Numbered from the stretch's first letter, positions 8,522 through 19,619 are shown. The stretch: 64,000 nt of DNA from Porphyromonas pogonae (GCF_036320655.1 NZ_CP143258.1:2642001-2706000), one strand, 5' to 3'. Numbers and translations are program-made. Notes: generated from the sequence alone by a model not told the origin.

Positions 8522-9501
8522 TAAGTTATTTTTGTCACGCATCAGTCCAAAATATCTATAGAACCTGATCCTATGTCCGACTTCTCTTTGTATCTCGAAT
8601 TTAATCCACAAAGTGATGACATTAACGAAATACTTCAATTACCCGAAAAACAGCTCATAAGAAAGGTTTTAACATTGTGGTGTGCATTGATGAGTTTCAA
8701 CAAATAGCAGAATTCAAAAACTCAAAGAATATCCAGAAATGTCTACGAGGAGTGTGGCAATTACAAAAATCCGTGTCATATTGTCTATTCGGCAGTAAAA
8801 GCATCTGATGAATGAGCTTTCTGAAAAAAGGAGTCTTCCACTCTACAAATTTAGTGATTCAATATATCTGTCGAAAAACAGTACACCTGACTGGGTAAAA
8901 TATATTTGCCAACGTTTTGAATCTACAGGAAAACGAACATCAAAAGAACTTGCCAAAAAGATCTGCTATACAGTAGACAATCACTCATCATAAGTGCAGC
9001 AATTGGCTTGGTTAGTATGGATATACACACAAGAAGAGGCTAAAGATCAAAACTTTGCAGATGCTTATCAAGATATCACAGACCCAAACACGCCCCTGTT
9101 TGAGAAACAAACAGAAAGTCTTACTACATACCAAATGAACTTCTTACGTGCCATTATAGATGGAGTACACAAGGAATTTACAACGCAAGATGCGTTGCAA
9201 AAGTATCAACTCGGATCTTCAGCCAATGTAAGTATTGTAAAAAAGCTCTTATAAAAAAAGAATTGATAGAGATTGAAAAGCAACAAACAGTCATCCCCGA
9301 CCCTGTCATGAAAATATGGTTGAAGAGAGAGCTGGTAAACAGATCATCCATAGAAGCTCTATAGCGAGGTTGCCCATACTCTCTACCCAAACAGGGAGCA
9401 AAGAAGTTACCATCAAAGAGATTCTAACAATCATAAATAAACGGTGAAAAATAGACAATTTCCTATGCTAATTGGCAAGAATATACACTTACTTTCTGAT
9501 A

Positions 9502-9535
9502 TTTGAGTAAGACACAAAATATATTCTTAATTTTG
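9502..9535 (+). promoter_or_regulatory. Promoter of gltX-waaA
   Basis: TTTG at 9502-9505 and TAATTTTG at 9528-9535, 22 nt apart, ending 29 nt before the gltX ATG. Confidence 0.6.
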
Positions 9536-9564
9536 CCGAAAATAATATTACTTGGTATATCCTC

Positions 9565-11079
9565 ATGGAAAGAAAAGTCAGAGTACGTTTTGCCCCAAGT
9601 CCCACAGGAGCATTACATATAGGTGGTGTACGCACGGCCCTTTACAATTACCTTTTTGCACGCCAGCACAATGGTGATATGATACTACGCATCGAAGACA
9701 CAGACAGCAATAGGTTTGTGCCGGGGGCAGAAGATTATATCAAAGAATCACTACAATGGTTGGGTATTAAATTCGACGAAGGAGTCGGTTATGGAGGCAA
9801 TTTGGGGCCTTACAGACAAAGTGAGCGCAAAGATATTTACAAAAAATACGTAAAGCAACTTCTTGACGATGGCAAAGCTTACATTGCATTTGATACTCCC
9901 GAAGAGCTGGAACTGAAAAGGAAAGAGATAGAAAATTTCCAATATGACGCACATACACGTGATTTGATGAGAAATTCTCTGACCATGCCCCAAGAGGAGG
10001 TAAGCAAGCTCATTGATGAAGGCACCCAATATGTAGTACGCTTCAAAATAGAGCCGGGTATAGATGTGGAGGTCAATGACATTATTAGAGGCAAAGTAGT
10101 AATCAACTCTTCTATATTGGATGACAAAGTGCTCTACAAAAGTGCCGATCAATTACCAACGTATCATTTGGCCAACATTGTCGATGACTATCTGATGCAA
10201 ATAAGTCATGTAATCCGTGGCGAAGAATGGCTTCCCAGTGCACCACTTCATGTATTACTTTATCGCGCCTTTGGGTGGGAAGAGGTTATGCCCCGCTTTG
10301 CACACCTTGCACTTCTACTCAAGCCCGAAGGCAATGGCAAACTGAGTAAAAGAGATGGAGACAGATTGGGCTTTCCCGTATTTCCACTAGAATGGAAAGA
10401 CCCCAAAACAGGTGAAATATCCAGCGGATATCGTGAAAGCGGATATCTGCCGGAAGCTGTTATAAATTTCCTGGCTTTGTTGGGTTGGAATCCCGGTAAT
10501 GATGTGGAAGTAATGAATATGGACGAATTGATACAACATTTCAACCTTGAGAAATGTAGCAAGAGCGGAGCCAAATTTGATTACGAAAAAGGCAAATGGT
10601 TCAATCATCATTATATCCAAATGATGGACAATGATAAGCTGGCCTCTCTGTTCATGCCCGTGCTATCAACGCATAATATTACCACAACACCGGAATATGT
10701 ATCCAAAGTAGTAGCCTTGGTCAAAGAGCGTGTAAACTTTGTGAAAGAACTATGGGACCAAGCTTCATTCTTCTTCGTAGCACCATCTGAATACGATGAA
10801 AAAACAGTAAAGAAACGCTGGAAAGATGATAGTGCTACGCAGATGCTAGAGCTAAGCCAATTGCTACAAAGCATTGACAATTTTGAGGATGCAGCCACAG
10901 AGACTTCAGTCAAAAACTGGATAGAGGAGAAGAATTACAACATGGGTAAGATCATGAACGCTTTCCGTCTCGCTCTTGTAGGAGAAGGCAAAGGCCCACA
11001 CATCTTCGATATTACAGCCCTGATAGGAAAAGAGGAAACTCTAGAGAGACTTGACAAGGCGATAAAGACTTTGGGATGA
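9565..11079 (+). CDS. gltX: Glutamyl-tRNA synthetase
   Basis: 504 residues, full length for class I GluRS. Charges tRNA-Glu with glutamate in the cytoplasm. Seen: the HIGH-type signature [11 protein letters not shown] at about 11-21, the D-T-D-x-x-R glutamate-site region, [23 protein letters not shown], and KLSKRDG near 258 as the KMSKS loop. The C-terminal anticodon-binding domain is helical. The last four bases overlap the start of waaA (ATGA), indicating translational coupling. Confidence 0.97.
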   Translation: MERKVRVRFAPSPTGALHIGGVRTALYNYLFARQHNGDMILRIEDTDSNRFVPGAEDYIKESLQWLGIKFDEGVGYGGNLGPYRQSERKDIYKKYVKQLLDDGKAYIAFDTPEELELKRKEIENFQYDAHTRDLMRNSLTMPQEEVSKLIDEGTQYVVRFKIEPGIDVEVNDIIRGKVVINSSILDDKVLYKSADQLPTYHLANIVDDYLMQISHVIRGEEWLPSAPLHVLLYRAFGWEEVMPRFAHLALLLKPEGNGKLSKRDGDRLGFPVFPLEWKDPKTGEISSGYRESGYLPEAVINFLALLGWNPGNDVEVMNMDELIQHFNLEKCSKSGAKFDYEKGKWFNHHYIQMMDNDKLASLFMPVLSTHNITTTPEYVSKVVALVKERVNFVKELWDQASFFFVAPSEYDEKTVKKRWKDDSATQMLELSQLLQSIDNFEDAATETSVKNWIEEKNYNMGKIMNAFRLALVGEGKGPHIFDITALIGKEETLERLDKAIKTLG

Positions 11080-12314
11080 ATTTACTAAGCAGTTTAGCCG
11101 GACATCTATACGGATTGGGGATAAAAGTAGCAACCCCCTTTAACCACAAAGCCCAACTAATATCTGAGGGAAGATCTCGCCTATGGCCTTTTCTGCAAAA
11201 GGAAAAGAAAGCTCTTCAGGATAACCCCGTCATATGGGTACACGCCGCTTCACTAGGGGAATTTGAGCAAGGAAGACCTCTTATGGAAGCTTTTAGGATT
11301 TGTTACCCTGATCATAAGATATTGTTGTCATTCTTTAGTCCTTCAGGGTACGAAGTCAAGAAGGATTATAACGGTGCTGACTGGGTGGTTTACCTCCCGG
11401 AAGATAGCTATAGCCATGTGACACGATTCCTAAATTATGTAAATCCCGTGATGGCTATATTTGTGAAATATGACTATTGGCCTACGTTTCTCACAGAGTT
11501 GCATAGGCGCCATATCCCCACCTATATTATATCCGCGATCTTCAGACCTGATCAATTGTTTTTCAAAAAATACGGACTTTGGTACCGAAGGCTTCTTACC
11601 TATTTCGACAAGCTCTTCGTTCAGGACAGCGATAGTAAAGCGCTACTGCTCAGGCATAATATAAACAAGGTGACTGTAGCAGGCGATACACGCTTCGACC
11701 GTGTATCGCGTGTAGCAGAGAATGCCAAAGAACTTCCACTCATAGCAGCATTCTCAGTCGGTAACACAGTGCTGATAGCAGGTAGTAGCTGGCCTGTGGA
11801 TGAAGAGTTCATTGCTGATTATTTCAATGGTCGCAAGGACTTGAAACTCATCATCGCTCCACATGAAATAGACGAACCACACTTACAAGAAATCGAGAGT
11901 CGCATATCCCGCCCATGCATACGCTACACTCAGATCGAGGGGCAAGACTTAGGTTCGTATGACTGTGTCATCATAGACTGCTTCGGATTGCTATCCTCTA
12001 TTTATCGGTATGGCGATATGGCCTATGTAGGAGGAGGTTTCGGACATGGCCTTCACAATACATTGGAAGCTACGGTATATGGTATACCTGTAATTATCGG
12101 GCCAAATATGAATAAATTCAAAGAGGCCAAAGATCTGATTCAGGAAAAAGGTGCAGCCTTAATAGGATCGGCAGACCAGTTCAATACCATAATGGATAGT
12201 TGGATGGATAACAAAGACATTCGTGAAGCATACGGGCTGAATGCCGGTAGATATGTAAAGCAAAATACGGGAGCTACTCTGAAGATTCTTAGAGAAATCA
12301 AACCTCTTCGATAA
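11076..12314 (+). CDS. waaA: 3-deoxy-D-manno-octulosonic acid transferase
   Basis: 412 residues, GT30 family. Adds Kdo to lipid IVA at the cytoplasmic face of the inner membrane. Seen: an N-terminal segment with membrane-associated character, [14 protein letters not shown] with the catalytic Glu of the GE motif, the KYDYWPTFL motif, and in the C-terminal domain [22 protein letters not shown] and the [14 protein letters not shown] nucleotide-sugar-binding stretch. Overlaps gltX by 4 bp. Terminator follows at 12381. Confidence 0.95.
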   Translation: MNLLSSLAGHLYGLGIKVATPFNHKAQLISEGRSRLWPFLQKEKKALQDNPVIWVHAASLGEFEQGRPLMEAFRICYPDHKILLSFFSPSGYEVKKDYNGADWVVYLPEDSYSHVTRFLNYVNPVMAIFVKYDYWPTFLTELHRRHIPTYIISAIFRPDQLFFKKYGLWYRRLLTYFDKLFVQDSDSKALLLRHNINKVTVAGDTRFDRVSRVAENAKELPLIAAFSVGNTVLIAGSSWPVDEEFIADYFNGRKDLKLIIAPHEIDEPHLQEIESRISRPCIRYTQIEGQDLGSYDCVIIDCFGLLSSIYRYGDMAYVGGGFGHGLHNTLEATVYGIPVIIGPNMNKFKEAKDLIQEKGAALIGSADQFNTIMDSWMDNKDIREAYGLNAGRYVKQNTGATLKILREIKPLR

Positions 12315-12380
12315 AGATTATACTTAGACTTATTGCCCGCTGCAAAAGGCTATTATGTAGGATAGTAGCAATTCAAACGA

Positions 12381-12417
12381 AAGAAGCTGACTTCATTGAT
12401 TGTGAAGTCAGCTTCTT
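12381..12417 (+). terminator. Terminator of gltX-waaA
   Basis: Stem AAGAAGCTGACTTCA pairing with TGAAGTCAGCTTCTT around a short loop, followed by a pyrimidine-rich tail. Confidence 0.8.
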
Positions 12418-12500
12418 CTATCTCTTCTAACGAGGTGTATTATCTGACAAAAACAAAAAAAACAAGAAGTATCAAATATATCAACATAGGCACATAAACC

Positions 12501-12611
12501 GAGGTGTATAGGTCAAAAAGGAGGCTGTTTTTTGACCTATACACCTCAAGAAATAAAATGTTCCGCATTTGGCGGAATACAATATCATTGCAAAGCAGTG
12601 AAAAGCCTCCT
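12501..12611 (+). ncRNA. Candidate structured RNA with hairpin and loop pairing
   Basis: In the 12418-12878 gap without a credible gene. A perfect 19-bp stem (12501-12519 with 12529-12547) has a loop side AGGAGGCT (12519-12526) complementary over 8 bases to AGCCTCCT at 12604-12611, a possible pseudoknot. Between them lies a small hairpin TTCCGC/GCGGAA. There is no T run, so it is not a simple terminator. 12612-12878 is A-rich and repetitive in composition; ORFs there (12504-12837) look like composition artefacts. Strand is not certain because the stem is palindromic. Confidence 0.35.
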
Positions 12612-12878
12612 CCCCCAAAAAACACCGCCCAAAGGGCGGAAAAAGAACATCAACAAAAAACGGACAAAATCACCCTTCCAATCATCAAAAACGAAAAATA
12701 CCCAAAACCTGAACCCTCTCTCAAATCAAAAAAAAGCAAACCGAAAAACGCTCAAAAACAAAGAAAACCGCCCTGCCAAAATCCCTGCTAAACAAGATAA
12801 ATATAGCGGGTTGGAAAAGAGAAGAAATAGAGCGTGAAACGCCCATGCACAATGACCTTGAGTAGAAAAATGCAAATT

Positions 12879-13065
12879 GAGACTGTTGCAAAAGTCAACA
12901 GTCTCATGGATTTTGGAGGCAAAGCCGACAAAAGACTCTTTGACCGGGCAGAGAGGGTAAAGTGCAAGGCGCTAAGAGTGAGTGCACAGGGAGTTTACTT
13001 CAGGTAAATGACCAAGCGCGAATCTCACAAGCAACGAAGCAATTGGCCTGCTATGCAACGGTCTC
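12879..13065 (+). mobile_element. 187-bp MITE, copy 3
   Basis: Same element and orientation as copy 1. AATT occurs on both sides, but no perfect 5-bp duplication is seen. It lies downstream of the SusC/SusD operon. Confidence 0.88.
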
Positions 13066-13104
13066 AATTTGTTGATAACTTTTTGAAACTAAGATTGAAT
13101 GGGA

Positions 13105-13129
13105 AGAGCCCGGTACAATACCGAGCTCT
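13105..13129 (-). terminator. Possible terminator hairpin of the SusC/SusD operon
   Basis: AGAGCCCGGTA/TACCGAGCTCT stem with one mismatch and a 3-nt loop, about 100 nt after the last gene of the operon. It lacks a T run on the minus strand, so this is a weak call. Confidence 0.3.
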
Positions 13130-13233
13130 AGATCAGAATAAATAATTATTAATTTGTTCAATTGTTGCGACTAATTCATTATGAAACAGTCTCAAGTTAA
13201 ATATTACAACTGAAGATACTCTATAATAGATAT

Positions 13234-14022
13234 TTATTTCTTATTCCATCCATCAGGCATCTTTATAAGCAAATCATAGTTTTTAATAATTAGCTTAGGA
13301 CCCTGATAATAATTAACTTTAAAGTTTAAATCATTGCCTTTAACAATTAAACTTACCCCTTCAACAAAGACTGAATATTTTTGCAATGATTGCTTAGGAA
13401 AAGATTCGAGCGTCATAAAATCCTCTGATAATTTAAAAATTACAGGGACAGAATCATCTCCATTGTAAGGCATCATAACCTTAAATATATTTGCTTCCTT
13501 TCCTCTAAATACGCTACCCTTAAAATCATCCGTACCAACCAAAACATCATACTCATTTATGGTAGCTTTTCCCAAAGGAATCCATGTTAAAGCCTTTGTG
13601 GCTGAAACAATAATAGAAGACTTACCTGAATATGAAACTTGCTTCTCATCTTCAAATGACAAGTTAAATGAATAACTTTCCAGGTAAGGTAAAGATTTAA
13701 AATCTTTAACCTTAATAATGATATACGTAGATGATACACCTTTTTCAAAGTTGACACTTGAAGGAATATCGAAATACGTCAAAACTTCTTTGGATACTTT
13801 GGTTATTAATTTAGCAGTATATTCCTCATTTGGATTAGATCTTGCCACCTGGATTTTTATTTCAGGTTGTGCTATAGAGGTTGAATAGCTTTTTTGCAAG
13901 AATGTAACTCCATTAAATCCTGATTCAACGGAATATTTTACACCTTCAGGCTCTTTATTGCAAGATGAGAATAACCCAATAGCACAAAGAAATGCCAAAA
14001 TTAATCTTAATATATTAGTCAT
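13234..14022 (-). CDS. Surface lipoprotein of the SusC/SusD operon
   Basis: 262 residues with a lipoprotein signal ending LFSSC (Cys21). The rest is beta-rich with no membrane helix and no motif I can assign with certainty. An N-terminal half resembling the BACON/Calx-beta-like or DUF1735-type modules often found after SusD is possible. It lies 11 bp downstream of susD as the third gene of the operon, so a surface glycan- or peptide-binding role beside SusD is inferred from context only. Confidence 0.7.
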   Translation of the reverse strand: MTNILRLILAFLCAIGLFSSCNKEPEGVKYSVESGFNGVTFLQKSYSTSIAQPEIKIQVARSNPNEEYTAKLITKVSKEVLTYFDIPSSVNFEKGVSSTYIIIKVKDFKSLPYLESYSFNLSFEDEKQVSYSGKSSIIVSATKALTWIPLGKATINEYDVLVGTDDFKGSVFRGKEANIFKVMMPYNGDDSVPVIFKLSEDFMTLESFPKQSLQKYSVFVEGVSLIVKGNDLNFKVNYYQGPKLIIKNYDLLIKMPDGWNKK

Positions 14023-14033
14023 GTTCTTTTATT

Positions 14034-15596
14034 TTAAAGTTGGACAATTGGATTTTGATCTTTACCCGGATCCATTGATTTGTTTCCATTAAACTCCTCC
14101 ATAGGAATTGGCAAAATAAAATTGGGAGCAGCTGCAGTGGTATTTGATGCATCAACCTTTACTCTATGATTAGATCCGCTATAAGACCTATTGTAGCCTA
14201 AATGTAGCCTTTGCAAATCCCATATTCGAGGTATTTCACACCATAATTCAATTCTTCTTTGTAATAGAATCTCCTCCATCAATGTAGTTGGAATTTGATT
14301 AGTATCCTTACTATAATCCTTACTATCAGATAATTTAGACAATACATCCTGAGCTTTTGGATCGCGCAAGTCCATGAGTTTTTTAAGATTAGCTTTAGCA
14401 TCTCCAAACTTCCCTAATTGACACTGAGCTTCAGAAAGAATTAATAACATCTCTTCCATTCTCATATAAATATAGTCACCCGTCTGATCACTTGGATTAT
14501 CAAATTTGAATTTTTCTTGACAATATGAAACTTGATCTCCCAATGCAGCATCCTCAGGCAGTACACTATTCCACCAAGACTCTTTACCAGATTTCCTTAA
14601 ATCTGTACCAGAAATTTGGTTGTATAATCCCGTAGAAATGAGTTTTCTTGACTTCTCTGCATAAAATCCTTTGGAATTAGAAGCATCAAAATGACCAAAA
14701 ATAGAAAGGATAGTCAAAGACTGATCTTTTAATATCTTTGAGCCCCACAATACAGAAGGAGCGTCAACCTTATTAAAATGACCTAATTCCTTCATTGTTG
14801 CTAATTTCTTAGATGGATTTGACAAAGCTGCTTGAGCAGCGATTTCTGCCTTCTCAAAATCATGCATAACCAAAGCAACCCTTGCTTTGAATCCTTGTGC
14901 CACATAATAGTCAATATGAGACGGATCAACCTGATTTTTCCGTCCAAGCTTCTCAAACATAGAGATTGCTTCATCTAAATCCTTATTGATTTGGGTATAT
15001 ACATCCTTTACCGTACCTCGAGGCTTACCTTCGGATTTGATAGATACCGGCTCTGTATAAACAGGAACACCTGGCTTATCTTGATTACCATCATATGTTT
15101 GTTGGTATAGCTGAATAAGATTAAAATAAGCAAATGCTCTTAAAGCTTTAGCTTGGGCAACCACATTTTGGCCTAAAGGATCAGTCAGTCTCTTCTCCGA
15201 GCCTATAATCTCATTTGAATTATTAATAATTGTATAATTCATATTCCACATCTGATAAGAATGCCCACTTTTGTGAATGTAATCACCTGCTATTTGTAGT
15301 GTATAGTCATAGTAAAACCAACCTGATCCAGATTCTTTTATAACTAAGTCTTCCCCCCAGGCACTGCACATAATAGGAATAGTCATCAATCCTGGATTTT
15401 CATGAGTCCAACCACTTCCCCAACCAGCAGTATACAGAGACCTATATATACCATTTATTGCAGTTTGGGCATTTTCGCCATCTTTAAAAAGCATATCATA
15501 GGGGACCTTATCTGTCGGATTAGTATCTAATTCGTCAGAACAAGAAGGAAATGCAAATATGGCTAATAATGCCATTATATATATATTTTTCTTCAT
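14034..15596 (-). CDS. SusD/RagB-family nutrient-binding lipoprotein
   Basis: 520 residues from the ATG at 15596, which gives the signal MKKNIYIMALLAIFAFPSC (Cys19); a longer frame back to 15638 would overlap the susC end and spoil the signal. Seen: NAQTAINGIYRSLY near the N-terminus, AKALRAFAYFNLIQLYQQTYDG (TPR-like helices), ARVALVMHDFEKAEIAAQAAL, the E-x-L-L-I-L-SEAQ helix, ERRIELWCEIPRIWDLQR (typical of the family's C-terminal half) and a terminal NPGQNP-like DPGKDQNP. It caps the SusC barrel on the cell surface and binds the substrate, which cannot be told from the sequence. Confidence 0.93.
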   Translation of the reverse strand: MKKNIYIMALLAIFAFPSCSDELDTNPTDKVPYDMLFKDGENAQTAINGIYRSLYTAGWGSGWTHENPGLMTIPIMCSAWGEDLVIKESGSGWFYYDYTLQIAGDYIHKSGHSYQMWNMNYTIINNSNEIIGSEKRLTDPLGQNVVAQAKALRAFAYFNLIQLYQQTYDGNQDKPGVPVYTEPVSIKSEGKPRGTVKDVYTQINKDLDEAISMFEKLGRKNQVDPSHIDYYVAQGFKARVALVMHDFEKAEIAAQAALSNPSKKLATMKELGHFNKVDAPSVLWGSKILKDQSLTILSIFGHFDASNSKGFYAEKSRKLISTGLYNQISGTDLRKSGKESWWNSVLPEDAALGDQVSYCQEKFKFDNPSDQTGDYIYMRMEEMLLILSEAQCQLGKFGDAKANLKKLMDLRDPKAQDVLSKLSDSKDYSKDTNQIPTTLMEEILLQRRIELWCEIPRIWDLQRLHLGYNRSYSGSNHRVKVDASNTTAAAPNFILPIPMEEFNGNKSMDPGKDQNPIVQL

Positions 15597-15609
15597 AAAG
15601 CCAAAAAAA

Positions 15610-18600
15610 TTAAAATTTAACATCAAGACCAAAAGCAATCATTCTTGTAGAAACGTAGCTATGAGATGTACCCCCTGTTAAAGACATCTGAGGATTCATT
15701 CCTTTCAAATGGGTAAACATATACACATTATCGCATGTAGCCGTCAATCTTAACCCAACTATACCCCATTTTTGAACCCATGTCTGAGGTATATTATAAC
15801 CCAAAGAAATATTCTTTATTGCAAAATATGAAGCATCAATAAGATCAGAATCAGTCGTTGTATACTTAGAGCCTATTTTTATTCTTGGGATATTCGTTAC
15901 TTGCCCTGGAGTTCTCCAAGCATTCTTAATATGAGTAGAAAAATTAGAGCCTAATTGATCTGGTCTTAAAAATCCGGAATACACTCCATCCAACATTTTC
16001 CCGCCAATAGAGTAAGTACACATAACACCAAAATCAAAGTTTCTATATTTTAATGAGTTTTGGATTGAACCTGATAAATCAGCAAATCTATTTCCGGCGA
16101 CTACTCTGCATGACTCAGCCTTTGTTCGGTTAGATGTGATATATTCCGGGCCTTTAGCTCCGTCTTTATCTGTATCCCAAACTTTAAATAATTGTTCTCC
16201 TGTTGCCGGATCAATTCCCGCTGATATAGGTAGAAAATAAGAGTCATACACTTCTCCTTCACGTGTTATACGCGATCCAGAAATAATATCTTTTCCATTA
16301 ATAAGCTTATCAACTTTGTTCTTCATTGTAGCCCCCATTAAGGAAAGATTCCAGTTAAAATCTTTAGTTTTAATTATATCCCCAGACAGTGAGACCTCAA
16401 ACCCGGAGTTAGTCATTGAACCGACATTATCATTATATCCATCATAACCTAATGAGGAAGCCATCGGAACGAACATTAACATATCATTTGTTTTTCGAGA
16501 ATACCATTCTATACCAAACTTCAGTCTGTTAAAAAGTGAACCCTCAACCCCAATATTAAAATTACCATTCTTCTCCCATTTCAAATCAGGATTTGCTAGG
16601 CTTCCCAACATCGCTCCAGGGAAGCTGGCATTTGGATATCCTAAGTCATATAATTGTTGCCAAGCATATAACATACCTATACTTTCATTTCCTTGCACCC
16701 CGTAACTCATTCTTAAAGAGAGCTCGTCAACCCATTTTACATCTTGCATAAATTGTTCTTTGCTGACTCTCCAATTTCCGCCTACAGACCAGAAATTACC
16801 CCAACGTTTTTGTTTTCTAAAACGAGAAGAAGCATCCCTCCTATAACTAAATGAAAAATAATATTTGTTATCAAAATCATAATTAAATCTTGACAAGATA
16901 GACTCGATACGATGATTATTCATGATACTGGATGAGGATTGTTGCACTGCAGCTGCATCTAACTCGTAAAGACCAAGAAAAGGAAAATTAGTTTTGTAAC
17001 CAGACAGTTTATTTGCTTTATAACTATAGAACTCATGTCCCAATAATAAATCCACATGATGAGTATTAAACCTTTTATCATAAGTCAACAATTGATTGAA
17101 GGTGTAGGAAAAGAATCTATCACTGTAGTGTGTTGCAGATCCATGTGACTTCTTGCCATCCCCATTATTAGGATTTCTGTACGAAAAAGCTCTATAATTA
17201 ATTAAATCAAAATTAAAATTTAATGCAAATTTTAGCCCCTGAAGTAAATTGTCTTTGGTATTTTCAATATTTATATATGTTTTACCACTTAGATTGTCAT
17301 TATCTGTATTTGACTTGTCGTCGTACAAGGTGGCGACTGGATTATTATTTGGGATAGCTCCAGCCGGACGAAACTCTCCATAATCGAACACAAGCTTGCC
17401 GTCTTGATTAATAGGATTAAAGTTTTCATCTAATTTATACAAAGGATATATAGTAGGCATGCGTTGAGCAGTAAACCATACATTTGCATTTTGAGAACCG
17501 GAACCTAATGCATAATTACTCTCTGACTTTGCATAGTTAAAACTTAAACCGCCATTCATCCAATTAGTCATCTTAGTGTCAATATTCATTCGTCCCGTAT
17601 ATCTCTTAAATGAAGTTGTTTTTAACAGTCCAAGCTCATCCAAATATCCGAGAGAGTACATCCATTTAGTATTATCAGATCCTCCTCTAACAGAAACAAC
17701 ATAATCTTGACGTAAAGGATTATTTCTCATAGCCTCCTTTAACCAGTCGGAATGATAATTCAATTTGGCAGAAGGATCCACAAGGCCTGTTGCCGGGTCA
17801 ATTAATTTCTCTGCAGGCATGTTGTATGGATTATACATCTCTTTATTACCGAAAATAGGCTCATTACCGGAGACCATATCTCTGACTGCTTTTTTGCCGG
17901 CATCGATAGGATCTAGACCTGCATCTAAATTAGTATTTTTATAGTGCTGATACATTGCCTCAATAAAGCCGGCAGCATCAACAGTTTCATATCGTGGAAT
18001 TGCACGAGAAGAAAAACCCCAAGTTGCTTTAAAATTAACAGCAGTTTTACCAGCTCGCCCTTTTTTAGTTGTAATCAAAATTACCCCATTAGCTCCTCTT
18101 GCACCATAAAGAGCTCCAGCAGACGCATCCTTCAAGATAGTTATAGTTGCAATGTCATCTGGATTTATAGAGTTAATATAACCATCATAGGCAGCACCAT
18201 CCACAACATATAACGGGCTTGCACTTGCATTCATTGAACCAATACCACGGATCATGATTGAAGCCCCCTCCCCGGGTTGTCCAGAGCCCGAAGTAGCCAT
18301 AACCCCGGGGGCTAAACCGTCTAAAGCTTTCGTAACGTTAGAAATAGGTCTTTCAGCTAACTTATCAGACTTTATTACAGCTGCAGACCCTGTAAAAGAT
18401 TCTTTTTTTGTTGTTCCATAAGCAACAACCATAACTTCATCCAATTGTTTGGAGTCGGATTTCATGATAATCTTCATATTGGGCTGGATTTTGACTTCCA
18501 AATTAGCCATACCAACAGAAGATACTACAAGAATTTTGGCATCAGCCGGTACTGAGAGGGTAAATTTACCGTTCACATCCGTAGCAGCACCAATCTTAGT

Positions 18601-18744
18601 GTTGCCTTTAACAAAAACAGATGCGCCTATGATAGGCTCATTGTCTTCAGCAGATATGACTACACCCTTCACAACCTTCTGTTGTGCCAAAGCAATCCCT
18701 ATCGAGGCAAAAAGGATTGCAAAAAACAGCGTAAATCTTTTCAT
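15610..18744 (-). CDS. SusC/RagA-family TonB-dependent transporter
   Basis: 1044 residues. Signal peptide to ALAQQ (about 21). N-terminal carboxypeptidase-regulatory-like domain at about 24-100 (GVVISAEDNEPIIGASVFVKG). TonB box region DEVMVVAYGT. Plug domain at about 120-235 (LAGV-like ALDGLAPGVMATSG, SIMIRGIGSMNASASPLYVVDG, DASAGALYGARGANGVILITTKKG). Then a 22-strand barrel ending in FGLDVKF with terminal aromatic. First gene of the operon with susD. Imports an oligomeric nutrient with TonB energy. No glycan-active enzyme, sigma/anti-sigma pair or hybrid regulator is next to it. No clear promoter was found in 18745-19118, where I see nothing else. Confidence 0.95.
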   Translation of the reverse strand: MKRFTLFFAILFASIGIALAQQKVVKGVVISAEDNEPIIGASVFVKGNTKIGAATDVNGKFTLSVPADAKILVVSSVGMANLEVKIQPNMKIIMKSDSKQLDEVMVVAYGTTKKESFTGSAAVIKSDKLAERPISNVTKALDGLAPGVMATSGSGQPGEGASIMIRGIGSMNASASPLYVVDGAAYDGYINSINPDDIATITILKDASAGALYGARGANGVILITTKKGRAGKTAVNFKATWGFSSRAIPRYETVDAAGFIEAMYQHYKNTNLDAGLDPIDAGKKAVRDMVSGNEPIFGNKEMYNPYNMPAEKLIDPATGLVDPSAKLNYHSDWLKEAMRNNPLRQDYVVSVRGGSDNTKWMYSLGYLDELGLLKTTSFKRYTGRMNIDTKMTNWMNGGLSFNYAKSESNYALGSGSQNANVWFTAQRMPTIYPLYKLDENFNPINQDGKLVFDYGEFRPAGAIPNNNPVATLYDDKSNTDNDNLSGKTYINIENTKDNLLQGLKFALNFNFDLINYRAFSYRNPNNGDGKKSHGSATHYSDRFFSYTFNQLLTYDKRFNTHHVDLLLGHEFYSYKANKLSGYKTNFPFLGLYELDAAAVQQSSSSIMNNHRIESILSRFNYDFDNKYYFSFSYRRDASSRFRKQKRWGNFWSVGGNWRVSKEQFMQDVKWVDELSLRMSYGVQGNESIGMLYAWQQLYDLGYPNASFPGAMLGSLANPDLKWEKNGNFNIGVEGSLFNRLKFGIEWYSRKTNDMLMFVPMASSLGYDGYNDNVGSMTNSGFEVSLSGDIIKTKDFNWNLSLMGATMKNKVDKLINGKDIISGSRITREGEVYDSYFLPISAGIDPATGEQLFKVWDTDKDGAKGPEYITSNRTKAESCRVVAGNRFADLSGSIQNSLKYRNFDFGVMCTYSIGGKMLDGVYSGFLRPDQLGSNFSTHIKNAWRTPGQVTNIPRIKIGSKYTTTDSDLIDASYFAIKNISLGYNIPQTWVQKWGIVGLRLTATCDNVYMFTHLKGMNPQMSLTGGTSHSYVSTRMIAFGLDVKF

Positions 18745-19118
18745 ACTCTAAACTTTAAATTATTATAATGTTAGGAAATTATTTATGACTTAAATTCGAA
18801 TGACCTCTCCTCATTATTTTTTATAGTATTAGTCCTGCTAATATAGCAGTTTGTTTTTTAATACAAAAATCTAGATAACAAAAATTTACTTCAGGATGAT
18901 TATTCCTGTCAATTAGGAATTATAACATGAAAAAAATAAAAGAAATCAAATTATTTTAAAATAAAAGCATCATAATGAACAAATCTATCCAAATGACACT
19001 ATTTATTTAGTTTTTAAAATTTGCTTTTTATGTTTTTGGTATTCTGTAATTGATTACAAATTTATAAGTGATTGAAATAACAGATTGACTTCTAAAAAAT
19101 TCATCACGAGAAAATATA

Positions 19119-19371
19119 AAAAACACTCTGATGAGCCTGTATGATAGGATATTACTCAGAAAAAGAGCCCTTGTGGAAACCGTTAATGACCTACTCAAAA
19201 ACGTTTGTCAAATAGAGCACACACGACACAGAAGCGTCAATAATTTCGCCATTAATTTGATTGCCGGCATAATTGCCTACAATCTGCTACCAAAAAAACC
19301 GGAATTAAACCTAGAAATCATACACAATCCATCAACCCACTAGCACCCCACGCTTAGACCGAACTAACGTT
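19119..19371 (+). mobile_element. IS982 remnant (3' quarter)
   Basis: Carries the last ~71 codons of the IS982 transposase (19131-19343) and one inverted end CCGAACTAACGT with one mismatch to the intact end. The other three quarters are missing, so it is a dead fragment. It lies in the gap upstream of the peroxiredoxin gene. Confidence 0.9.
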
Positions 19372-19538
19372 AAAATAAATAAAATGCAACAGGCATAAGC
19401 AAAGCAGGTCCAATGCTTTTTAATTTGATAAAATAGAAAATAAACACATGTATACTCTTTGCCATTATAAAACATATGTGTCATGAGATGCGTTATTGAT
19501 ATAGTTTATGATATGATTGAAAGGTTCTATTTAAAATA

Positions 19539-19570
19539 TTTGTTATGCCAATCCCTCTCATTTATCTTTG
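19539..19570 (+). promoter_or_regulatory. Promoter of the peroxiredoxin gene
   Basis: TTTG at 19539-19542 and TATCTTTG at 19563-19570, 20 nt apart, ending 49 nt before the ATG. No OxyR-type palindrome was recognised. Confidence 0.7.
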
Positions 19571-19619
19571 CGATAGCAAGAAACAAGACAATTAATAAAA
19601 TTAATAAAACAAAAAATTT

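Larger units (their letters stand above)
7133..9363 (+). pseudogene. AAA/archaeal-type ATPase, split by IS982 and frameshifted
   Basis: The N-terminal ~104 residues (7133-7444) carry a Walker A SPRRWGKTSL and a LKIVYLDIFSCR strand. The frame is cut by the IS at 7445-8521. Beyond it, pieces in several frames continue the same family: ISIEPDPMSDFSLYLEF, then VVCIDEFQQIAEF (Walker B), a CLFGSK segment, the KSFxK-like SLPLYKFSD, and finally DPVMKIWLKREL close to the usual C-terminus. Several frameshifts and stops (e.g. near 8704 and 8991) show it was decaying, so it is not just a clean knock-out. Such ATPases are common in Bacteroidales; their role is unclear. Confidence 0.85.

Noticed and set aside
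12504-12837. Frames of 95 and 101 residues
   Set aside because: Very Lys/Pro/Asn-rich products from an A-rich stretch, with no initiation signals and an overlapping large hairpin.
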